Shown here one piece after another: positions 1 through 5,460 of a stretch of DNA of 21,732 nt. The stretch is from a virus: positions 1 to 21,732 of the IMG/VR virus record IMGVR_UViG_3300037137_000454; one strand, given 5' to 3'. Below the pieces are notes generated by a model that worked only from the letters and a program-made list of their open reading frames with translations, made no database searches and was not told where the DNA came from. Position 1 is the stretch's first letter. Every line of letters starts with the position of its first letter. The translations under genes and the position numbers were made by a program.

Positions 1-2
1 CC

Positions 3-644
3 GACAAGTTCTTCACTGGGTGGAAGGCTGCGACGCCAAAACACAACGACTTCATCCGTGCCATCGTTCACTCGCCCATGCATGTCATTGTGACGGTGCG
101 ACAGAAGGATGACTACGTGATCGGCACAGATGTCAATGGAAAAAGTGCACCTCAGAAAGTGGGCATGGCACTGATTCAGCGCAAGGAGTTCGAGTATGAG
201 TTCAATGCTGTCGGCATCTTCGATATTGACCATACTCTACGGTTCCAGTGGAGTGCGATTGACTTTCTCCCAAATGGAACAGTTGTGCCAGCCTTTGATC
301 CCGGCCTCGAAGGTGCCATCGACCTCGGCTCTGCCATCGGCAAATGGCTCAACCAAGGCGACGAAGCGTGGACACCCCCGACGTTCAAGAAAGCCTTCTA
401 CGTCAGCGGCAAAGAGTACCTCACCTCGGGTATCGAGCGTGAAACCTTCGTCAAAGCCCTCAACCTCGGCACCGCTCTTGACGCCGCGACGAAACGAGGC
501 ACAGCCAAGACGCTCATTGCGTCAGCAACTGGCAAGGCAAACCTTGCAGACCTCACGGCTCCTGAAGCTACCATCTTGATCGAGAAGCTTGAGGAGGCTG
601 TCGCAACGGCAGAGGAGGCGAAGCGTGTACTCAAATCGGCTTAA
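3..644 (+). CDS. Sak4-like RecA-fold ATPase, 5'-truncated by the window edge
   Basis: The reading frame is open from base 3 to the TAA at 644, so the N-terminal part, including any Walker A motif, lies outside the window. What remains is the C-terminal half of a phage AAA/RecA-fold ATPase of the Sak4 type. The segment HVIVTVRQKDDYV, followed by a lysine-rich linker and KVGMALIQRKEFEYEF, is the usual post-Walker-B part of these proteins. The tail (about the last 60 residues) is Ala/Glu/Lys-rich and probably helical. Family members promote single-strand annealing in phage recombination. The next gene encodes a Cas4-like exonuclease, the classic partner. The function is inferred from family resemblance; the catalytic motifs cannot be checked here. 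The first internal ATG is at 78, but the upstream codons continue the conserved sequence, so 78 is not the true start. Confidence 0.72.
   Translation, partial: DKFFTGWKAATPKHNDFIRAIVHSPMHVIVTVRQKDDYVIGTDVNGKSAPQKVGMALIQRKEFEYEFNAVGIFDIDHTLRFQWSAIDFLPNGTVVPAFDPGLEGAIDLGSAIGKWLNQGDEAWTPPTFKKAFYVSGKEYLTSGIERETFVKALNLGTALDAATKRGTAKTLIASATGKANLADLTAPEATILIEKLEEAVATAEEAKRVLKSA
613..618 (+). promoter_or_regulatory. Ribosome binding site deciding the exonuclease start
   Basis: AGGAGG lies 6 nt before the GTG at 625. The frame could begin at a TTG at 589, but that codon has no site at proper spacing, so the GTG start is preferred. Confidence 0.7.
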
Positions 645-1674
645 CCTCCCTGCTCCCCTGGTCAGGGCTGCCGAGAAGGCTCGCGAGGGCTATTCGAAAG
701 GTGCTGCGAAGTACAGCGTCACCGAGTTGATCGGTCCTCCCCGTGAGGCAGCGTTGATGCGGGTGTATGGTCAGTTCATCACGGAGGACATCGCTGACGT
801 ACTCACGGCGATGTATGGCTCGCTGATACATAAGATCATCGAGCTTGGCGGGCCTGGTCCTGAAGGGGCTGTACTTGAAGAACGCATCTTTGCGGAAGTG
901 GATGGCATCCTCATCAGTGGTGCTATGGACCATACTTTGTTCTATCCCGATGGTGCGATCGAGGATTGGAAGTTCACTGCAACCTACTCTGTACTTGGAA
1001 AGGTGAAGGCAGAGTGGGAAGCCCAGTTGAACCTCTACAAGTTCCTGCGCGAGACACAGGGACACATCATCACCAAGCTTCGCATCGTGGCTTTGCTTCG
1101 TGACTGGTCGATTGCTCAGGCGCGGCAGGCTGGCCATGCTTGGGAATATACATATCGTGATGATAACACCATCGACGTGTTCCGTTCTCCCGATCCTGAA
1201 CAACCCAACGAGGAGGCTGAGCGGCGCTATCCCGCACAGGGGCAGAAAACACTTGACGTTCCCGTGTGGGACCCCGTACACACCTTCGATTACCTCCGTA
1301 CTCGCATCCAACTCCATCTTGAAGCCGACAAGTGGGCAGAAGCTGAAGCCGACAAGTGGACAGAAGCCTTGTCAACGAAGCAACGTTACGAAGGTCTTGA
1401 ACCTTACTGCTCCGATGAGGAGCGGTGGACACGTCCAGTCAAATGGGCGCACATGAAGCACAGTCGCAAAACAGCCGTGCATCTCTACCAGACGGAAGAA
1501 GAAGCACACTTTGCAGCCAACGCGGCCCCTGGGTCATATGTGGAGATGAGAGGCGGCGAACGGACACGATGCCTTGACTGGTGCGTGCCCGGACGAGCGG
1601 GCCTCTGTACACAATGGAACGCGGATCGACCGACAGGAAAGGTGACGCCAACCATGGAGAACGTGTATGAATAA
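625..1674 (+). CDS. PD-(D/E)XK exonuclease (Cas4/RecB-like)
   Basis: A 349-residue protein starting at GTG 625 and overlapping the upstream gene by 20 nt. The nuclease core is visible: His69 (LIHKIIE), Asp102 (GAMDHTLF), the Asp114-x-Lys116 pair (IEDWKFT) and Gln134 in QLNLY, in the order and spacing of RecB/Cas4-type PD-(D/E)XK enzymes. These cleave DNA using Mg2+ or Mn2+. The C-terminal part carries cysteines (one in PYCSDE, then CLDWC and LCTQW), resembling the four-Cys Fe-S cluster of Cas4 and AddB nucleases, but the spacing is not exact and cluster binding is inferred. The likely role is 5'-end resection for the Sak4-like annealing ATPase encoded just upstream. A 24-nt tandem duplication lies in a helical segment after the core. 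There are no Cas1/Cas2 genes nearby, so a CRISPR role is not supported. Confidence 0.8.
   Translation: MYSNRLNLPAPLVRAAEKAREGYSKGAAKYSVTELIGPPREAALMRVYGQFITEDIADVLTAMYGSLIHKIIELGGPGPEGAVLEERIFAEVDGILISGAMDHTLFYPDGAIEDWKFTATYSVLGKVKAEWEAQLNLYKFLRETQGHIITKLRIVALLRDWSIAQARQAGHAWEYTYRDDNTIDVFRSPDPEQPNEEAERRYPAQGQKTLDVPVWDPVHTFDYLRTRIQLHLEADKWAEAEADKWTEALSTKQRYEGLEPYCSDEERWTRPVKWAHMKHSRKTAVHLYQTEEEAHFAANAAPGSYVEMRGGERTRCLDWCVPGRAGLCTQWNADRPTGKVTPTMENVYE
1321..1368 (+). repeat. 24-nt tandem duplication inside the exonuclease gene
   Basis: Two adjacent 24-nt units (1321-1344 and 1345-1368) differ at two bases. They encode EADKWAEA followed by EADKWTEA, in frame, in a charged helical segment after the nuclease core. 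Confidence 0.85.
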
Positions 1675-1957
1675 CGCTGGAAAAGAGGGACTGCCAGCCG
1701 AGTTGGAGATTCAGGCTTTGGTGCCGACTGAGGGTAACGAGGAGCAACCAATTATCTTAGCTATCGTGCTCACATCGGCACCAAAGTTTCCGTTCAACTT
1801 CGTGTTCGAGACGAAAGATCCCAAGCTTGTCTCGCGCATGGCTTCGGAACTTGTGGACATCGCGGAACGCATGATCGCACATCCTGCCAACGAGGAGTTC
1901 ACGGGGACACACGTAGGTACCGACAGCGGTACTGACAACGCAACGAAAGGACACTAA
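1667..1957 (+). CDS. Small protein of unknown function
   Basis: A 96-residue protein whose ATG overlaps the end of the exonuclease gene by 8 nt, so it is probably translationally coupled to it. I do not recognise a family. The middle contains a predicted beta-strand-rich stretch (IILAIVLTSA and FNFVFE) followed by an amphipathic helix (ELVDIAERMIA), and the tail is Thr/Gly/Asp-rich and probably disordered. No signal peptide, Cys motif or catalytic motif is visible. Its place between the exonuclease and a candidate ssDNA-binding protein suggests a recombination accessory role, but that is only from context. Confidence 0.6.
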   Translation: MNNAGKEGLPAELEIQALVPTEGNEEQPIILAIVLTSAPKFPFNFVFETKDPKLVSRMASELVDIAERMIAHPANEEFTGTHVGTDSGTDNATKGH

Positions 1958-1961
1958 TCCT

Positions 1962-2570
1962 ATGCCCCAACAGGCAAATGCTGAGCAGGACGAGTTCGAC
2001 GCCGCAGCGGAGGCTGCGGTGGCTGTGAGTGGCTATGAAGCGACGTTGCTGATGCCCGCACAGGATCAGCGCGAGTACACCCTGGTGCCCCGCAACACGC
2101 TGTGCACCTTGAAAATCCTGGGCTTCGAGTTGGCGACGCAGAATCCTGCGAAGCCTGCAATCATCTGTCGCCTGGGTGTGGACGCTCCCGAGCAGTACGC
2201 GAACGGGGCGAGCACGTTCAGCACCTTCTTGAGCCTCAACTCGACCATCGGTGAAGGGAAGAAGTCGAGCGGCTGGATCATGACGGTGATGCAGTTGGCC
2301 TGGCTGTACGCCGGGGCCGAGCAGGTTACGTCGGACGAGGGGAAGGAGAAGATGGTCAACGCCGTCCTCCGTCAGTTCCCGCACATCGAGTTGGAGGACT
2401 ATCCGGCCTTCCACGCGATGCTCGTGCAGAACGCCAATGAGTTGCTGAAGGGCGCGACGTTTAAGACGAAGATCGGAGTGCAGTTGGGCAAGCAGAAGCC
2501 CGACTCGACCGAGAAGTACCCCGACAAGCAGACCCTCGGGACGATCGACTACCCGAAGGCAGGCAAGTAA
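1962..2570 (+). CDS. Candidate ssDNA-binding or recombination accessory protein
   Basis: A 202-residue soluble protein starting 4 nt after the previous gene. The N-terminal about 20 residues are acidic and Ala-rich. A conserved-looking globular region follows, with beta-strand-like segments (TLCTLKILGFELA, AIICRLGV) and a helical part, and the C-terminal tail is Lys/Asp/Pro-rich (LGKQKPDSTEKYPDKQ). Phage modules made of a Sak4-like ATPase, a Cas4-like exonuclease and a third small gene often carry an SSB-like third member, and this gene is in that position. I see no clear OB-fold signature and no acidic C-terminal tip of the DDDIPF kind, so the assignment is contextual. It is the last gene before the structured RNA block. 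Confidence 0.6.
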   Translation: MPQQANAEQDEFDAAAEAAVAVSGYEATLLMPAQDQREYTLVPRNTLCTLKILGFELATQNPAKPAIICRLGVDAPEQYANGASTFSTFLSLNSTIGEGKKSSGWIMTVMQLAWLYAGAEQVTSDEGKEKMVNAVLRQFPHIELEDYPAFHAMLVQNANELLKGATFKTKIGVQLGKQKPDSTEKYPDKQTLGTIDYPKAGK

Positions 2571-2580
2571 CATGAGCAAC

Positions 2581-2662
2581 GCTGCCCACGCCCTGGATCG
2601 GTTACACGAGCCGCTCAAAGGCCAGACGTGTAGTGGGTTTGACTCCCATGTGGGCAGCGCCA
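2581..2662 (+). tRNA. tRNA-like element 1, atypical core
   Basis: The ends pair as a perfect 9-bp stem (2581-2589 with 2650-2658), followed by a G and an encoded CCA (2660-2662). A T-arm is present at 2633-2649: stem GTGGG/CCCAT with loop TTTGACT. Between 2590 and 2632 I cannot fold a standard D-arm and anticodon arm. Only short pairings (TCG/CGA, CTGG/CCAG) are seen, and no convincing anticodon. The coaxial acceptor plus T-stem would be 14 bp instead of the usual 12. It could be a very diverged tRNA, a decayed tRNA gene or a tRNA mimic. Confidence 0.4.
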
Positions 2663-2667
2663 ATCAT

Positions 2668-2735
2668 GGTCGCAATCGTCTAACTGGACAGGTACCCGTC
2701 GTGGGTGATGTAGGTTCGAGTCCTACTTGCGACCC
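2668..2735 (+). tRNA. tRNA-like element 2 with shortened loops
   Basis: Acceptor stem GGTCGCAA/TTGCGACC (2668-2675 with 2727-2734) and a canonical T-arm GTAGG-TTCGAGT-CCTAC (2710-2726). T8 is in place, and the D-arm GTCT/GGAC (2678-2681 with 2686-2689) resembles Gln/Glu-type tRNAs, but its loop is only 4 nt and lacks the usual GG pair. The anticodon arm TACCC/GGGTG has a 5-nt loop (GTCGT) instead of 7, so no anticodon can be assigned. CCA is not encoded. The T-arm and acceptor are strong; the core looks deleted. Confidence 0.45.
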
Positions 2736-2739
2736 TTCT

Positions 2740-2816
2740 GGTAGCACGCGGTCAGCGCGGCGATTAAGCGTCCCTCCGAGGACGCATCGCGGCGGGTGCG
2801 AATCCCGTCTGCTGCC
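2740..2816 (+). tRNA. tRNA-like element 3, resembling tRNA-Arg(CCG)
   Basis: Acceptor GGTAGCA/TGCTGCC (2740-2746 with 2810-2816, one G-T pair). T-arm at 2791-2809 with loop TGCGAAT and a 6-bp stem. The arm at 2768-2785 is GCGTCC-CTCCGA-GGACGC, close to the anticodon arm of bacterial tRNA-Arg(CCG), with T33 and CCG followed by A, but its loop has 6 nt instead of 7. A further 5-bp pairing (GCGAT 2760-2764 with ATCGC 2786-2790) extends this arm across a TAA bulge, and CGCG/CGCG (2747-2750 with 2756-2759) could be a D-arm. CCA is not encoded. It may be functional, decayed or a mimic. Confidence 0.42.
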
Positions 2817-2829
2817 CTCTCATTCTGAC

Positions 2830-2937
2830 ATGGCGGATAAGCTCTCAGTACGGACTGTAAGGATGACCACGCTGAATAAGCGGTTGTCACGACCAAACCA
2901 GACGTACTGCATCGGGAGCAAAGAGGGAACACGCCAT
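2830..2937 (+). ncRNA. Nested long-hairpin RNA domain
   Basis: ATGGCG (2830-2835) pairs with CGCCAT (2932-2937). Inside it, GCTCTC (2841-2846) pairs with GGGAGC (2914-2919), then AGTACG (2847-2852) with CGTACT (2903-2908) across a 5-nt bulge. Inside that, an imperfect hairpin around 2863-2889 closes on CGCT/AGCG. The nesting of three helices in order over about 108 nt favours a real fold. I recognise no known RNA class. Confidence 0.42.
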
Positions 2938-2964
2938 CCAACGCGATCCGAAAGTGTCTGTAGA

Positions 2965-3054
2965 GCGGTCAGGCACGCGCGGAGGAATGGTCCGCCCCAC
3001 TCATGTGTCGCGCAGGCCACGCGACCTTCCCTCCGGATTAGGGTGACCGCACCA
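2965..3054 (+). ncRNA. Cloverleaf-like element with encoded CCA end
   Basis: GCGGTCA (2965-2971) pairs perfectly with TGACCGC (3044-3050), followed by A and CCA (3052-3054), the layout of a tRNA 3' end. Three hairpins lie inside, each with a 7-nt loop: GCGGA/TCCGC (2979-2995), GTCGCG/CGCGAC (3007-3025) and CCCT/AGGG (3029-3043). Against a standard tRNA, the third loop (CCGGATT) is not a T-loop, no U33 is seen, and the linkers between arms are too long. It may be a tRNA mimic or a chance cloverleaf. Confidence 0.35.
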
Positions 3055-3083
3055 GAAAACCGGTACCTCACGATGGTGGCCAG

Positions 3084-3108
3084 AGCCCCCCGTTATGAGC
3101 GGGGGGCT
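3084..3108 (+). terminator. GC-rich 9-bp hairpin before the UDG-like gene
   Basis: AGCCCCCCG (3084-3092) and CGGGGGGCT (3100-3108) pair perfectly around a 7-nt loop (TTATGAG). There is no T-tract after it, so it is not a standard intrinsic terminator. It ends 5 nt before the ATG at 3114, where it would compete with ribosome access. It could be an RNA 3'-end structure, a processing site or a translational brake. Confidence 0.5.
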
Positions 3109-3113
3109 ACGCC

Positions 3114-3929
3114 ATGATCTACCGAGACTACGTTGAAGAAAGGAAGTCCCATGGCGCGCTCTGTCACATCTGTCCATTCAAGGGTCAACGCCGTGCAGGT
3201 CACGATGGACCGGCAGAGGCGGACCATATCTACATCCTTGACACGCCAACTCGCGGAGATTCGGAAAATCTACTCGGTAAAACGCGGTATGGACGCATCC
3301 TCAATGATAAGGTTGGATATTTTGTCAAGAAGAATTATCTCGCTCCGCTGGGCCTTGTGGAGTTGGTCGTAAATGACAAGAAACCAGAGTACCCACGCAT
3401 TGGCAAGCTCAAAGTCCACATCATGTCCGTCACCATGTGCCATCCACCAGATATCCGAAATCTGAATAACGCAGTCGTGCGCAAGGCGGTGAAATGCTGT
3501 GCCGATTCAGCACGTTGGTTCCTGAACGAGCGCATCGCTGCCAACCCGAACATCATGCTCAACCCCGCAGGGGCTATCGCACTCTCACTCGTACGCAGCA
3601 TGGAGACACCCATCGAACCCTATCGTGGGCGCTTCCTGGTGAAAGCCAAAGAGCCTTTTGCCTACGAAGATGAAAATGTAATTGCAAGTGTAGTGTTGCG
3701 GGGCGCGAAGCCCAAGGAGGCATGGTGGCCAGGCGTAGAGAGTGGATTGAAGCACTGGATAAAACTCTGGCGGAAGCTAGAGCGCGATATCGTGAAGCGT
3801 TCTGGGAAGGCTATGGAAACGCAGCTTTTGTTGGACAACCCATGGCTCGTGGAGTGGACGAAGGTGTGGAAGAAGCAGAAGGCAGTACGAGCCAAGGCAG
3901 CGAAAGACCCACAATGCATCCTCATCTGA
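3114..3929 (+). CDS. Uracil-DNA-glycosylase-superfamily-like protein (family 4 type), diverged
   Basis: A 271-residue protein. The N-terminus has Cys17 and Cys20 (CHICP), and later Cys109 (VTMCHPP) and Cys128 (KCCAD). This two-plus-two spacing matches the 4Fe-4S cysteines of family 4 uracil-DNA glycosylases. ADHIYILDTPTRGDSENLLG sits where those enzymes have the GEAPG motif and the glycine-rich loop, and the stretch after Cys109, with an Asn-rich turn and a helix, matches the second cluster region. The expected HPS-type active-site motif near the C-terminus is not visible, and the GEAPG Glu is replaced by Asp, so activity is uncertain. The C-terminal 70 residues are Trp/Lys-rich and helical. 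It starts directly after the GC hairpin. It might repair uracil or protect modified DNA, or be a binding protein derived from a UDG. Confidence 0.5.
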   Translation: MIYRDYVEERKSHGALCHICPFKGQRRAGHDGPAEADHIYILDTPTRGDSENLLGKTRYGRILNDKVGYFVKKNYLAPLGLVELVVNDKKPEYPRIGKLKVHIMSVTMCHPPDIRNLNNAVVRKAVKCCADSARWFLNERIAANPNIMLNPAGAIALSLVRSMETPIEPYRGRFLVKAKEPFAYEDENVIASVVLRGAKPKEAWWPGVESGLKHWIKLWRKLERDIVKRSGKAMETQLLLDNPWLVEWTKVWKKQKAVRAKAAKDPQCILI

Positions 3930-4096
3930 ACTGTCCGCTATGTCCCGCGTACGGTGTAGTGTCACACGGTGAACTCGATCATCGTGAGTTGACGTTGTTC
4001 CTCGTTGAGCATGGTCACAGCCGCAACTGGCAAGACGTAGCGGCCAAGCTCTTGAAGCAGTTCACCCTAACCAAGAAGGAGAAGTCCAATGCGTAG
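3914..4096 (+). CDS. Small CxxC protein
   Basis: A 60-residue protein, starting at ATG 3914 and overlapping the previous gene by 16 nt. The frame is open back to 3722, and that ATG has an AAGGAGG in front of it, but with only 1 nt of spacing and a 207-nt overlap; the short form is preferred. It contains NCPLC near the N-terminus and a His/Asp-rich middle (HGELDHREL, EHGHSRNW), so half a zinc site is plausible. The tail is Lys-rich. No family is recognised. Confidence 0.5.
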   Translation: MHPHLNCPLCPAYGVVSHGELDHRELTLFLVEHGHSRNWQDVAAKLLKQFTLTKKEKSNA

Positions 4097-4442
4097 ATTC
4101 ACATTCGTACTCGGTTTCTTACTGCTCGCAGCCCCTGCGAGTGCGGCATCCCTCCGTATCTGCATGGTTGATCCGCTTCCCGCTGATACTGAAACGCTAG
4201 AGTTTTCCATCGACGCGGCAGTCATCGCTGCCGATCTGCTACCAGGAAGCACGCTCACAGGAACCACACGCTGCAAAATCATTCCATTCCCCGCCACACT
4301 CACACGTGGCGATCATGCAGCTACAATACGTGCATTCAATGTCATTGGCGAAGGGGGTCCGGTGTCCGCACCGGTCACGTTTCGTGCGCCTACTATCCCT
4401 GCCGGGGTCACGAACGTTACGGTTCAGGCTGTCGCACCCTGA
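4089..4442 (+). CDS. Exported single-domain protein, fibronectin type III-like
   Basis: A 117-residue protein overlapping the previous gene by 8 nt. It begins with a clear Sec signal peptide: MRR, a hydrophobic run (FTFVLGFLLLAAP) and an ASA cleavage site near residue 19. The mature part of about 97 residues is beta-rich and ends with the pattern HAATIRAFNVIGEGGPVSAP, which resembles the last strands of an Fn3 or Ig-like domain. Cys25 and Cys62 could form a disulfide after export. A secreted protein among phage replication genes is unusual; it could act in the periplasm or on the host surface, for example in superinfection exclusion, but there is no direct evidence. A 36-nt gap follows. Confidence 0.65.
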   Translation: MRRFTFVLGFLLLAAPASAASLRICMVDPLPADTETLEFSIDAAVIAADLLPGSTLTGTTRCKIIPFPATLTRGDHAATIRAFNVIGEGGPVSAPVTFRAPTIPAGVTNVTVQAVAP

Positions 4443-4478
4443 CGGCACAGTCAGAACGACAATCGAGGAGGTGCAACG

Positions 4479-4910
4479 ATGAGCATAGCTGATACAAAAA
4501 GAGAACGATGTGAACATTGCACAGGCTTAATGCCACGCACCTATCGACGGTCACTCAATGCGATGCATGTCAAGACTCTGTACTGGTTCTACGAATCACC
4601 AACGTTCAGTCGTATGACCAGTAGCAAGTCGGGGCATCGCATTCAGCCCCTATACTCTGCATACGACAAGCTTTCCTTCTGGGGCTTGATTCACCAGGAC
4701 AAGGATGTGTTTGCTAAGTGGTGGTTGACACGCCTCGGACAAGATTTTGTCGAGGACAAGTGTACTGTACCACGCACATTGCTGATACGCGCAGGCATTG
4801 TACTTGGTGAAGCGCCAGGTACAAAACAAGTCTCAGCGGATTGGCTCATGCGAAACACGAAGTGTCAGTATGAGGGTCCGAGGGATCGCAGGCTAGAGGA
4901 GGCGGTATGA
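4479..4910 (+). CDS. Zinc-finger/winged-helix-like hypothetical protein
   Basis: A 143-residue protein with a good ribosome binding site (GAGGAGGTGC) upstream of ATG 4479. The N-terminus has Cys11 and Cys14 (CEHC) followed by an Arg-rich helix. The body resembles a family of small phage proteins with a helix-turn region (MHVKTLYWFYE), an aromatic middle (LYSAYDKLSFWGLIH), a wing-like WWLTRLGQDFVE and a basic stretch (VPRTLLIRAGIVLG). The pattern suggests a winged-helix DNA-binding fold, possibly transcriptional. No catalytic motif is seen. The fold is inferred from pattern, not from a match. Confidence 0.6.
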   Translation: MSIADTKRERCEHCTGLMPRTYRRSLNAMHVKTLYWFYESPTFSRMTSSKSGHRIQPLYSAYDKLSFWGLIHQDKDVFAKWWLTRLGQDFVEDKCTVPRTLLIRAGIVLGEAPGTKQVSADWLMRNTKCQYEGPRDRRLEEAV

Positions 4911-5263
4911 ACGAGGGCATGACACACTTCATCGGTGATGACTGTGATCCTCCCCATGCACAGATTGGTGGGGAGGGTGACGAACGAGTACTCAGCAAGT
5001 CGGAGTACCGCCGTATCGAGGTGCAGAAAACCAGCCAGTGGACTGACAAGGAGAAGGAGGCAATCCAGCACTGGACTGACACGCCCCCGAAACCACCGGA
5101 GTGGGTCACAGCCTACACGGTAGGCTCCTCGATCTACCACGAAGGGTGGGAGTCCTTCATTCGACACGTTGGGCAAGAAGATGGGCATTGGCTCGTGCTC
5201 ATTGAGCCCGTACGGAAGATGAACCGTGCTGCTCGAAGGCGGGAAGGGAGGAATACGCGATGA
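4907..5263 (+). CDS. Hypothetical protein
   Basis: A 118-residue protein sharing ATGA with the gene before it; AGGAGG lies a few bases upstream. The N-terminal half is acidic (HFIGDDCDPP, GGEGDER). The middle is Lys/Glu-rich (SKSEYRRIEVQKTSQWTDKE), followed by aromatic segments (WVTAYTVGSS, WESFIRHVGQ), and the C-terminus is strongly basic (KMNRAARRREGRNTR), which may bind nucleic acid. No family is recognised. It is in a run of genes joined by 4-nt overlaps. Confidence 0.6.
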   Translation: MNEGMTHFIGDDCDPPHAQIGGEGDERVLSKSEYRRIEVQKTSQWTDKEKEAIQHWTDTPPKPPEWVTAYTVGSSIYHEGWESFIRHVGQEDGHWLVLIEPVRKMNRAARRREGRNTR

Positions 5264-5460
5264 CGTTTACTGCTTGGCTGCGTAAACAGGTATGGCGAGA
5301 TGATCCAGTTGGTGATCTCGCTAGGGATGTTGTCGTAGACCCAACATGGCCGCGCACACGTGGATATTTTGGCTTTCATCTGTATCTTCGGAAGCTAGCT
5401 GCATGTGAGGGAGCCCAACGCACCTTGTCTCAAGCATGGGCTGAGTGGTCGCAAAGATGA
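5260..5460 (+). CDS. YozE-like SAM-fold small protein
   Basis: A 66-residue protein coupled by ATGA to the gene before it. The sequence FTAWLRKQVWRDDPVGDLA followed by D-x-x-W-P and ending AWAEW matches the YozE SAM-like fold seen in small bacterial and phage proteins: an N-terminal helix with a W-x-x-K core, a conserved R-D-D-P-x-G-D-L-A segment and a C-terminal helix around an Ala/Glu-rich turn. The usual length is 65-75 residues, so it is complete. YozE-like domains are of unknown function, with proposed roles in protein or nucleic acid binding. Confidence 0.65.
   Translation: MTFTAWLRKQVWRDDPVGDLARDVVVDPTWPRTRGYFGFHLYLRKLAACEGAQRTLSQAWAEWSQR

Larger units (their letters stand above)
2581..3108 (+). 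ncRNA. Structured RNA block with tRNA-like and hairpin elements
   Basis: This stretch of about 530 nt between two + strand genes is full of long complementary segments, listed separately. Three elements (2581-2816) have tRNA T-arm sequences and paired ends. A nested helical domain (2830-2937), a cloverleaf-like element with an encoded CCA (2965-3054) and a GC-rich hairpin (3084-3108) follow. The same stretch lies in an open reading frame (2572-3117), but its product is rich in Arg, Ser, Thr and Pro, has few hydrophobic residues, and resembles a translated tRNA region. Large phage RNAs such as GOLLD and ROOL also sit near tRNAs, but I see no sequence motif that assigns this block to either. 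Pairings were found by eye. Confidence 0.5.

Noticed and set aside
589-624. TTG start at 589 for the exonuclease
   Set aside because: It would add a basic stretch without homology; GTG 625 has an AGGAGG 6 nt upstream.
625-1674. Reading the Cas4-like nuclease as part of a CRISPR system
   Set aside because: There are no CRISPR repeats and no cas1/cas2 genes; Cas4-like nucleases are common in phage recombination modules.
1899-2663. A 254-codon - strand frame opposite the SSB-like gene
   Set aside because: It is antisense to a well-placed + strand gene and its product is Leu/Arg-rich without recognisable features.
2979-3067. Resemblance of GCGGAGGAATGGTCCGC and the CCAGAAAACCGG segment to the conserved core of RNase P RNA
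   Set aside because: Only about 70 nt separate them, far shorter than any bacterial RNase P RNA, and the pairing partner pattern of P4 is not satisfied.
2572-3117. A 181-codon open frame as an ordinary protein-coding gene
   Set aside because: The product is rich in Arg, Ser, Thr and Pro, has few hydrophobic stretches, and the T-arm of a tRNA-like element is read through within it. It is kept as a finding, not as a CDS.
3722-3913. Longer start of the small CxxC gene at ATG 3722
   Set aside because: The AAGGAGG before it is only 1 nt from the ATG and the start would overlap the UDG-like gene by 207 nt. The ATG at 3914 gives a normal 16-nt overlap.
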